This document shows positions 13,890-19,809 of a stretch of DNA of 19,809 bases, piece after piece. Origin of the DNA: Lentisphaeria bacterium (GTDB lineage: Bacteria; Verrucomicrobiota; Lentisphaeria; Oligosphaerales; Oligosphaeraceae); NCBI GenBank assembly GCA_016287975.1, contig JAEEXV010000350.1, forward strand, positions 1-19,809, in the 5' to 3' direction. Position numbers and translations under genes: made by a program. Numbering within the stretch: the first letter of the stretch is position 1; every line of letters starts with the position of its first letter. Below the pieces are notes generated by a model, which saw only the letters and a list, made by a program, of their open reading frames with translations, was not told where the DNA came from and made no database searches.

Positions 13890-15919
13890 GAAACCAGCAA
13901 ATCCCGTTAAAAGATATTACTGTCTCTGAACTGTTTAATGGTGAATCCGCAACATATGAGATTCCGATTTACCAACGAAACTATGCCTGGGAGAAAGAAG
14001 AAATCGATGCTTTGATTCAAGATGTGTACAATGCATTGTCTTCCAAGAAAGATCATTATTATATCGGAACATTGGTTTCCTTCCACAAAGGCGATCAAAT
14101 TTACGAGGTGATTGATGGACAACAGCGCCTGACAACGCTTTTCCTGATACTGAGAGTGATGGGAATTACGTGCTATAATTTGCTGACATATAAAGCCAGA
14201 AGAAGTGCTAATGACGCCATTAAATTGTTGAAAAATTCAGATAAAAAAGCAAAGGACATAGACATAGAGGATTACGGAATCAGGAGGGGGGTTGATTTTG
14301 CAGATTCTTCATATCGTAGTATTGATTCTTCTCGTCAGGAAGATTTCAAGAGATATTTTCAGTTTAATGTACGCATTATTCATTATCAAGTTCCTAAAGA
14401 CATAGATTTGAATCATTATTTTGAAGTCATGAATTCTCGCGGTGAACAGTTGGAAATGAGTGAGATCATCAAGGCCAGGCTGATGGAAAAACTTAATAAT
14501 TCCGATAAAGCGAAATTCAGTCGGCTCTGGGAATGCTGCAGTGAGATGAATGTCTATGTTCAGTATAAATATGATGTCAGGGCAGAAAAAAAAGACGATG
14601 TCACTCAAATCTTTGGCCAGGAAAGATCACGTTTTATGCTATCTTCATTTGATGAACTTCCTATGGTTCAAGGATCGAGCGGGAAACGATCCATTAACGA
14701 GGTTTTGTCGGCAAGCAGCACTATCGCCGTTAAGGATGATAATGACAAGGGGGATTCTTTTCAGCCGATAATGGATTTTCCCAATTTTCTGCTTATTGTT
14801 CTCAAACTGACAAAAATAAATGATTCTGCGTTTCAATTGGGGGACTTCATTCTTGACGACAAAGAACTTTTGAATCAGTTTGACAAAGTAATATTCAATG
14901 AAAAACTTGTCAAAGAGTTCGGTTTTAATCTTTTGAAAGCAAAGTTTTTCCTAGATAACTATATTGTCCATCACTCGCGCGAAGATGAAGAGACCATTGA
15001 AAATAATCCTTGGCAACTGCAATACTGGAAAAAAGCCGACAAATGGAATTGTGCTGATTTGGCCGGTTCCGACAGGGGGCTTCAGGAACAGCTCGTTCAG
15101 CTTCTGTCCATGTTTGAAGTCTCATTTACGGCCCGACAACGTAAAAATTACCTTTTCTACTGCTTGCTTTATCTTTTTGAGAAAGGCACCATAGATCTGG
15201 ATGCGTATCGCTGTTTTCTATCTGATCTTGCTGACAAATATTTTTGGGATGTTTATATGGTACCTTCGAACTTGAATGAAAGAAACTATCCGTTACCTGG
15301 ATCTTTTGATCAGGTTCTTCTGCCAAAAAACAAACTTAATGTCGTGTCGGAAAAGAGATATTCCGATTTTAGCGGTATTTATGGTGACGGCTCCTGTCCC
15401 TCAAAGGGCATACCGCTTTTCATTTTCAATTATCTGGATTACAAAATTTGGGAAAAATACTTTTTATCCTTGCGTGGACAGGATCTTAAGAGGGAAAATC
15501 CGATTCGCAAAGCCTTCTTCGAGGAATTAGGATGTAGGGATTTTGATTTACGTCATTTTGATCAGTTTTATTTTTCACGAACCCGCCGCAGTTTGGAACA
15601 TTATTTCCCACAGGCCAATGTAAATGGATTGGGAATGCTGGATGAAAGCAAAATCAATTGTCTGGGCAACTATGCGATGATTGGCGGCGAAGCCAACAGT
15701 TCCGGATCAAACTGGACCCCGAAGACGAAACTTGATCATTATTTGGATGATTCAAAAAAAATCGGGCAGGTTAGTATTGCATCATTGAAATTCTTTATTA
15801 TGATGCAAATGTGCAGGGATAATCAAAATCTTCCTGATCGGCAGAATGGAAGGGAATGGATTTTTGATGATATTCAAAAACATCAGGCAAAGATGTTGAA
15901 TATTTTGGGGACGATGTAA
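13886..15919 (+). CDS. DUF262-DUF1524-like HNH nuclease (GmrSD-type), component B
   Basis: This 677-aa protein combines an N-terminal DUF262 domain, with IPIYQRNYAW (26-35), VIDGQQRLTTLFLIL (75-89) and MNSRGEQLEMSEIIKA, and a long helical middle. Its C-terminal segment has the DUF1524/HNH pattern: LEHYFPQ with His572, LGNYAMI with Asn595, and NSSGSNWTPKTK (604-615). GmrSD-type type IV restriction enzymes have this two-domain layout: an NTP-dependent DUF262 half and a His-Me finger nuclease half. The putative catalytic His and Asn are intact, so the gene looks functional. GGAGG (13874-13878) lies 7 nt before the ATG, which overlaps the previous gene by 4 nt. Its low GC matches the first gene and not the flanks. 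Confidence 0.82.
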   Translation: MRNQQIPLKDITVSELFNGESATYEIPIYQRNYAWEKEEIDALIQDVYNALSSKKDHYYIGTLVSFHKGDQIYEVIDGQQRLTTLFLILRVMGITCYNLLTYKARRSANDAIKLLKNSDKKAKDIDIEDYGIRRGVDFADSSYRSIDSSRQEDFKRYFQFNVRIIHYQVPKDIDLNHYFEVMNSRGEQLEMSEIIKARLMEKLNNSDKAKFSRLWECCSEMNVYVQYKYDVRAEKKDDVTQIFGQERSRFMLSSFDELPMVQGSSGKRSINEVLSASSTIAVKDDNDKGDSFQPIMDFPNFLLIVLKLTKINDSAFQLGDFILDDKELLNQFDKVIFNEKLVKEFGFNLLKAKFFLDNYIVHHSREDEETIENNPWQLQYWKKADKWNCADLAGSDRGLQEQLVQLLSMFEVSFTARQRKNYLFYCLLYLFEKGTIDLDAYRCFLSDLADKYFWDVYMVPSNLNERNYPLPGSFDQVLLPKNKLNVVSEKRYSDFSGIYGDGSCPSKGIPLFIFNYLDYKIWEKYFLSLRGQDLKRENPIRKAFFEELGCRDFDLRHFDQFYFSRTRRSLEHYFPQANVNGLGMLDESKINCLGNYAMIGGEANSSGSNWTPKTKLDHYLDDSKKIGQVSIASLKFFIMMQMCRDNQNLPDRQNGREWIFDDIQKHQAKMLNILGTM

Positions 15920-15920
15920 A

Positions 15921-16079
15921 CTACACTTGAGCCCCAAGTATTACAAAGCCGTCAAGCGCATTGTAAACTTGAACGTTTTGTCCCCCGAGATGGTAGGAAT
16001 TGATTTTAAACACACTCTTGGAGCTGTCATGTGCCAAAAAAAGTGGTTCAAATGCGGTGTCCAACGAGATGAGCGGCAT
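15921..16079 (-). pseudogene. possible 52-codon gene remnant
   Basis: On the minus strand an ATG at 16079 opens a 52-codon frame to a TAG at 15921. The protein (MPLISLDTAFEPLFLAHDS onward, ending DGFVILGAQV) has a normal amino-acid balance, unlike the Arg/Pro/Gly-rich shadow frames around it. It ends 2 nt from the stop of the second DUF262 gene, convergently. It could be a truncated tail of a lost gene or a small protein; I recognise no family. GGAGG lies 13 nt upstream, too far for a good start. Confidence 0.2.
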
Positions 16080-16101
16080 GCCTGTGTAAGGAGCCTCCCG
16101 T

Positions 16102-16422
16102 GGGGGCGTTGGAGCATAGCCAGGGGGGCAGCGAGCCGCGTAGCGGCGAGCGGAACCCCTGGAAGGGCGCCGAAAACAGATCGGCACCCAGAAATGGATG
16201 CCATTGCCGGGGGCGGAGGCGGAGGGAGGGCGGAGGCCCGACCGCAGCCTCCGCCCCCGACAACGACAGCCGTCCCAGGACCGCAAGACTGCATTTGTAG
16301 GCGGGCTCCCGTTGCCAGGCGTTTCCGCCGCCCCTGCGGGGGCTCCTATCGTTTTTTACCCGCCCCCAGGGGGTTTCGGGCGCTGACGCGCCCTCCACCC
16401 CTGGCTATGGTCCAACGCCCCC
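16102..16422. repeat. 25-bp inverted repeats enclosing about 270 bp
   Basis: The left arm 16102-16126 and right arm 16398-16422 are reverse complements at 24 of 25 bases (core GGCGTTGGAGCATAGCCAGG on the left). Just outside, both sides continue into related G/C-rich hairpin sequence. Between them lies a second perfect 12-bp inverted repeat, GGGGGCGGAGGC (16209-16220) with GCCTCCGCCCCC (16247-16258). There is no transposase, so this is either a non-autonomous MITE-like element or a composite REP array. Confidence 0.6.
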
Positions 16423-16557
16423 TTGCAGGGGGCTTCCTTAGGCAGGCATGCCGCGCATCTTTTCGGGGATCGCTCCTCTTCCACACGCTTCCAGCGTGTC
16501 TGCATTATGATGGTCGGGCGATTGCCTAGGTGTCGCCCCGAAAATGATTCCCACGGC

Positions 16558-16590
16558 GGCCTGGCACAGAACAGGTGACGCATGGGGGAT
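16558..16590 (+). repeat. dispersed repeat, copy 1
   Basis: GGCCTGGCACAGAAC (16558-16572) followed by a partly conserved tail (GACGCATGGGGG) recurs at 17966-18000. The two copies lie in the same orientation on either side of the LD-carboxypeptidase gene. Confidence 0.6.
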
Positions 16591-16694
16591 GGGCGGTGGT
16601 TGTGTGCCGCCTGCGAAAGGATGGCGGGAATAGGAGGCAGGGGATCCCCGACGGCTTGCGGCACCAGCATAGGACTGGTCGCTCTGCGGGGAGT

Positions 16695-16813
16695 TGGGTG
16701 AAGTCGTGCGCTGGTCGGCCGCGCAGGCGCGCGGCCCTCCCGTTGGTGCGCAAGGCGAGGGCTGGGTGAAGTCGTGCGCTGGTCGGCCGCGCAGGCGCGC
16801 GGCCCTCCCGTTG
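16695..16813 (+). repeat. 68-bp-period tandem duplication with hairpins
   Basis: Two 51-bp copies (16695-16745 and 16763-16813) look identical and are offset by 68 bp, with a 17-bp spacer. Each contains a perfect 8-bp stem, GGCCGCGC-AGGC-GCGCGGCC (16717-16736 and 16785-16804). The near-identity suggests recent duplication or slippage. They lie immediately upstream of the promoter of the next gene. Confidence 0.8.
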
Positions 16814-16826
16814 CCTCGCAAGCGTC

Positions 16827-16855
16827 CTGGCAATCTGTCATTCTGCGAGTATAGT
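16827..16855 (+). promoter_or_regulatory. sigma70-like promoter of the LD-carboxypeptidase gene
   Basis: CTGGCA (16827-16832) and TATAGT (16850-16855) are separated by 17 nt, matching 4/6 and 5/6 of the sigma70 consensus. They lie 44 nt before the ATG at 16899 in otherwise GC-rich DNA, where such a -10 is unlikely by chance. Confidence 0.5.
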
Positions 16856-16898
16856 ACGCCTGTTTTCATGGTGGCAATGGTTTGCTGGGTAAGAAACA

Positions 16899-17876
16899 AT
16901 GAAAGTCAGACAACTTCTTTTGGCGCTTGTTGTGGCAGGGCTGGCTATGGCCCAGGATGCAGAACTTCACAAGGAAATCCAGGCAGGCGAGCAGCGCTAC
17001 AAGGGGGTGTTCCCGCCTGGTGTGAAGACGATAGCGATGATTGCGCCTGCATCCTATCCTGGGTCGAAAGCGCATCGGCGCGGCATTGAACTCATACGGG
17101 CGGCAGGCTATAAGGTCAAGATCGGCAAGCATGCCTTTGACAAGCCGCCCAAGGGGGAGACGTCCGCGCCATTGGAAGCGCGTCTGGAGGATTTCTACAA
17201 TGCCTGGAACGACGACGAGGTGGACATGATCCTCTGCATCCGGGGCGGGCGCGGCAGCCTGGAGCTGCTGAACAAACTGGACTTCAGCAGGCTGAAGCGC
17301 AGGGACAATCTCATTCTGCAGGGATACAGCGACATCACGATCCTGGTATGTGCCATGCAAAGCAGGAAAATCGGCCATCCCGTCGCGGGGCCCATGTCAG
17401 GCTCCATATCGGGACTGCAGCCGGGGTGCATAGAGGAAATGCGGAAGATGCACCATGGCCTTGCCATCGGGCCCATTCCCGTTACACCCCTCATCCCAGG
17501 CGATTGCAGCGGCCTGCCGCTGGCGGGTCTCCTGGAAAGATATACCCGCATCTGGAAATCTGGCTTCAGGCCAGACACCAAGGGGCGCATCATCGTCATT
17601 GAATGCGTCAGCAGGACGGCGGAGCAGGTCAGGCAGCACTTTGACGACTTGATCAAAGAAGGTTTCTTCAAGGATTGCGCAGGGGTGGTGTTCGGCCATT
17701 TCATCCGCAGCGGAACCCAGCAGGAAATCGACGCCATTCTGGACGACGTGGTCAAGCGCATCAACAAGCCGACCTACAAGGGCTTCCCATTCGGCCATTC
17801 TTCCAACTGCTACACGATCGACTTCAGCAGGAAGTTCGTCATCAAGGACAACCAAATCACGATCCCAGGCAAATAA
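16899..17876 (+). CDS. S66-family LD-carboxypeptidase (LdcA/MccF-like), secreted
   Basis: S66 serine peptidases cut the L,D bond between residues 3 and 4 of peptidoglycan tetrapeptides (LdcA), or degrade microcin C-type compounds (MccF). The 325-aa protein keeps the full Ser-Glu-His triad: Ser144 in GYSDIT, Glu235 in IVIECVS, His300 in FPFGHSS. It also has the family segment IRGGRGSLELLNKLDF (114-129). Residues 1-18 look like a signal peptide (LLLALVVAGLAMA, cleavage before QD), suggesting periplasmic action; E. coli LdcA is cytoplasmic, so this is notable. It has its own promoter, is separate from the T3SS operon, and faces the ATPase gene convergently. LdcA versus MccF cannot be settled from sequence alone. 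Confidence 0.88.
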   Translation: MKVRQLLLALVVAGLAMAQDAELHKEIQAGEQRYKGVFPPGVKTIAMIAPASYPGSKAHRRGIELIRAAGYKVKIGKHAFDKPPKGETSAPLEARLEDFYNAWNDDEVDMILCIRGGRGSLELLNKLDFSRLKRRDNLILQGYSDITILVCAMQSRKIGHPVAGPMSGSISGLQPGCIEEMRKMHHGLAIGPIPVTPLIPGDCSGLPLAGLLERYTRIWKSGFRPDTKGRIIVIECVSRTAEQVRQHFDDLIKEGFFKDCAGVVFGHFIRSGTQQEIDAILDDVVKRINKPTYKGFPFGHSSNCYTIDFSRKFVIKDNQITIPGK

Positions 17877-18025
17877 ACGCGCTCCTGAGCGGCCGGCCAA
17901 TCCCCGCCATGCGCGGGACCCAGTGGCCTGGCGCTTCACGGGCGGTGGGCTTCCAGGCCAAGAATGGCCTGGCACAGAACCGCCGACGCATTTGGGGCGG
18001 GCGGGAACCGTGCCATTTGGCGAGG
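17877..18025. other. convergent intergenic region with small hairpins and dispersed repeat copy 2
   Basis: This stretch lies between two convergent genes. It holds a small stem, CCCGC-CATGC-GCGGG (within 17906-17922), and the second copy of the dispersed repeat, GGCCTGGCACAGAAC (17966-17980) with a diverged tail to about 18000. No T-rich intrinsic terminator is evident for either gene. Confidence 0.5.
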
Positions 18026-19639
18026 CTAAGCCTTCTGGGCGTCGGCGAAGCTCTCGGTGATCCAGCCCGTGAGGGTGGCCTGCGGGTTTTCGACCTGGTG
18101 TTCGTCGAGGTCGAAGGTGTCCTGCGGGCGGTTGCGGTTGATGAGCTTCAGGCCGTATTCGAAGTCCTTGAACTGGCTTTCACAGTAGCCGCGCACGGTC
18201 TTTCCTGCGGCGCGGGCGAGTTCAAGGAGCCTGCTGGCGGCGGCGGGGGTGAAGCGCAGGGTGAAGCCAGTCTGCGCCTGATAGCGCTTGGCGAAGGCCT
18301 CGACCTCCGCGTATTCGAGCTTGGCGGCGAGGTCGGCGTGCTCGTCGAGGAGTTTCTGGAGGGTCTTGGCGGGCTCGCGGATCATCTCCTCGGTCAACTG
18401 GAGTTTGGTGATGCCAGTGCCAGGCAGCTCGAACTTGAAGTCGCGGAAGAGGCGCTCCAGGACGGTGAGGAGCCCGCGGGCGCCCGTATGTTCGCGCGCG
18501 GCGGCCTCGGCGACGAGATGGAGGGCCTGCGGGGCGGCGGTGAGTTCGATGCCATAGCCCGCCATCGTCTCGACAAACTGCTCCCAGATGCCGTTTTCGG
18601 CGGTGGTCAGGATCTTCTCCAGTTCCTGGACGCCGAGGCCGTCCAGGACGACGCGGACGGGGAGGCGTCCGACGAACTCGGGTTCGAAGCCATATTGGAC
18701 GATGTCCTCGGTGCGGATGTGCTTGAGGAGTTCGGCGGGTTCGGCGGTGGAGTCGATGGCGTCGGGGGCGTCTGCGTCGGGCTGGCGTTCGAAGCCGATG
18801 ACGGCGCTGCCGAGGCGGCGCTTGATGATCTTGTCGATTTTGTCGAAGGCGCCAGAGACGATGAAGAGGATGAACTTCGTGGAGATGGTGGAGGGGGGTG
18901 GCGTGCCGCCGCGCTGCATGTTGATGATGTTGGACATCTGGCCCATCATGTCGTTCTGGGCGACGAGGCGGACGTCGGTCTCCTCGAGGAGCTTGAGGAG
19001 GTTGATCTGGACGCCGCGCCCGGAGACGTCCTTCTGGCCTTCGGTGCGGGAGGCGATCTTGTCGATTTCGTCGATGTAGACGATGCCGTACTGGGCGAGC
19101 TGGACATTTCCGTCGGCGGCCTTGACGAGGTCGCGGATGATGTCCTCGACGTCGTATCCGACATAGCCTGTTTCGGAGAACTTGGTGGCGTCGGCCTTGA
19201 CGAACGGGACGCCGATGAGGCGGGCGATGCAGCGCATCAGGTAGGTCTTGCCGACGCCAGTGGGGCCGATCATGATGACATTGGACTTGGCGAAGTCGCG
19301 GTTGGCGAGGTGGTCGTCGTCAAGGCAGCGGCGGACATGGTTGTAGTGGTCGCAGACGGCAGTGGCGAGGACCTTCTTGGCCTCGCCCTGGCTGATGACA
19401 TAGCGGTCGAGGTAGTCGCGGATCTCGCGCGGCTTGAAGGAGAACTTGCGGATGGCGTCGAGGGCGGCGGTGTCCTCCGCATCGGCGGCGGCGCTGTTGC
19501 CCGAGCCGTCGTCGCGGATGGAGAAGTAGGCCGCATTGCCGCCGAGCTGCGAGCGCAGGTTGCGGAGGAAGGAGGCGAAGTCGGAACCGCTGTCGTGGCT
19601 GTCGGTGGACTTCGGATCGTCTGGATTCTGGGGATTCAT
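18026..19639 (-). CDS. ClpX-like AAA+ unfoldase without zinc domain, extended C terminus
   Basis: ClpX is the hexameric ATPase that unfolds substrates and feeds them to ClpP. The AAA+ core is clear: Walker A GPTGVGKT (125-132), pore loop GYVG (158-161), Walker B IVYIDE (186-191), arginine finger in EFVGRLP (Arg325) and sensor 2 GARG (386-389). An IGF tripeptide (281-283) matches the ClpP-docking loop. The first 60 or so residues are Ser/Asp/Asn-rich and lack the Cys4 zinc-binding domain. About 110 extra C-terminal residues look like a second copy of the small domain. I start at ATG 19639 (537 aa); the frame stays open upstream, but those codons run into intergenic repeat DNA. No clear ribosome-binding site is visible. 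Probably a ClpX paralogue rather than the housekeeping copy. Confidence 0.85.
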   Translation of the reverse strand: MNPQNPDDPKSTDSHDSGSDFASFLRNLRSQLGGNAAYFSIRDDGSGNSAAADAEDTAALDAIRKFSFKPREIRDYLDRYVISQGEAKKVLATAVCDHYNHVRRCLDDDHLANRDFAKSNVIMIGPTGVGKTYLMRCIARLIGVPFVKADATKFSETGYVGYDVEDIIRDLVKAADGNVQLAQYGIVYIDEIDKIASRTEGQKDVSGRGVQINLLKLLEETDVRLVAQNDMMGQMSNIINMQRGGTPPPSTISTKFILFIVSGAFDKIDKIIKRRLGSAVIGFERQPDADAPDAIDSTAEPAELLKHIRTEDIVQYGFEPEFVGRLPVRVVLDGLGVQELEKILTTAENGIWEQFVETMAGYGIELTAAPQALHLVAEAAAREHTGARGLLTVLERLFRDFKFELPGTGITKLQLTEEMIREPAKTLQKLLDEHADLAAKLEYAEVEAFAKRYQAQTGFTLRFTPAAASRLLELARAAGKTVRGYCESQFKDFEYGLKLINRNRPQDTFDLDEHQVENPQATLTGWITESFADAQKA

Positions 19640-19700
19640 AGTGAAAAAGCGGGATGGATCTTGCGCGGTGCAAGCCGCGCGCGGGGATGGTCGGGTGATT

Positions 19701-19809
19701 GGGGCCAACCAGCGGGCAAGCCCGCTGGCACACGCTGGGTAAATGCGGGGCCTGCGCGGTATGGGGCGCGGGGGGATCGGGGCCAACCAGCGGGCAAGCC
19801 CGCTGGCAC
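19701..19809. repeat. two copies of a 31-bp hairpin repeat upstream of the clpX-like gene
   Basis: A 31-bp sequence is present at 19701-19731 and again at 19779-19809, a 78-bp period, the second copy reaching the window edge. Each contains the palindrome CCAGCGGGCAAGCCCGCTGG (19709-19728 and 19787-19806; 8-9 bp stem, minimal loop). It looks like a REP-type intergenic repeat family that probably continues beyond the window. Confidence 0.8.

Larger units (their letters stand above)
15920..16826. other. about 0.9-kb intergenic region rich in inverted and tandem repeats
   Basis: No convincing intact gene is seen on either strand; open frames here are short, shifted and follow GC-rich palindromes. 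The first 170 bp are still AT-richer and may hold a gene remnant. The rest contains a 25-bp inverted-repeat pair, an inner 12-bp palindrome, a 7-bp hairpin ACACGCT-TCC-AGCGTGT (16483-16499), a dispersed repeat (16558-16572) and a 68-bp-period tandem duplication. A promoter follows. Confidence 0.65.

Noticed and set aside
12236..15990. Attachment-site-like direct repeats flanking the DUF262 island.
   Set aside because: I compared the edges near 12236 and 15920 and found only short partial matches (such as ACTTGA), no integrase and no tRNA gene, so no att site can be claimed.
16048..16899. Several open frames of 60-200 codons on both strands between the DUF262 genes and the carboxypeptidase gene.
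   Set aside because: Their products are Arg/Pro/Gly/Ala-rich, overlap palindromes and tandem repeats, and lack plausible ribosome-binding sites or family motifs.
19640..19786. Upstream extension of the ClpX-like protein to a start at 19786.
   Set aside because: The added residues are translated from the hairpin repeat region and show Pro/Arg-rich character; the ATG at 19639 begins a normal acidic N terminus.

Overview
The window is dominated by one non-flagellar type III secretion system (T3SS, injectisome) operon. It is followed by an AT-rich two-gene insert resembling a restriction or phage-defence module, then by a repeat-filled intergenic region, a peptidoglycan-peptidase gene and a ClpX-like AAA+ ATPase. 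The injectisome (secretin, lipoprotein ring, SctV export gate) implies a diderm bacterium. The host DNA is GC-rich, purine-rich on the coding strand, and its ribosome-binding sites are often weak. The gene order, with the needle trio E-F-G between SctD and the rod/ATPase genes and then N-O-P-Q, resembles chlamydial and other PVC-group systems. I therefore suspect a PVC-type host (Lentisphaerota, Kiritimatiellota or Verrucomicrobiota); this is an inference from gene order, not a proof.

Bases 1-11870 hold fifteen tightly packed plus-strand genes: sctV (5' end cut off by the window), sctD, sctE, sctF, sctG, sctI, sctJ, sctK, sctL, sctN, sctO, sctP, sctQ, sctR and sctS. Most gaps are under 25 nt and several genes overlap (I/J by 4 nt, K/L by 4 nt, O/P by about 20 nt). 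Together they supply the inner-membrane rings (D, J), the export gate (V, R, S), the ATPase with stator and stalk (N, L, O), the sorting platform (Q, K), the needle with its probable chaperones (F, E, G), the inner rod (I) and the needle-length ruler (P). The secretin SctC and export components SctT and SctU are not in the window, nor are translocators or effectors. The most striking gene is sctP, whose middle is 17 tandem proline-rich 9- or 12-residue units.

Bases 11871-12428 are non-coding: a perfect 12-bp-stem hairpin, other inverted and direct repeats, then a sharp fall in GC and a good sigma70-like promoter. Bases 12429-15919 encode two overlapping DUF262 proteins. The second carries a C-terminal DUF1524-like HNH nuclease motif, so the pair resembles GmrSD-type (type IV) restriction systems. 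Their base composition is clearly foreign to the flanks.

Bases 15920-16898 are about 980 bp without a convincing gene, containing nested inverted repeats, a 68-bp-period tandem duplication and a promoter. Next come an S66-family LD-carboxypeptidase with a signal peptide (16899-17876) and, on the minus strand, a ClpX-like ATPase (18026-19639). The ATPase lacks the zinc-binding domain and appears to have a duplicated C-terminal small domain. The right edge (19640-19809) holds two copies of a hairpin-forming intergenic repeat.
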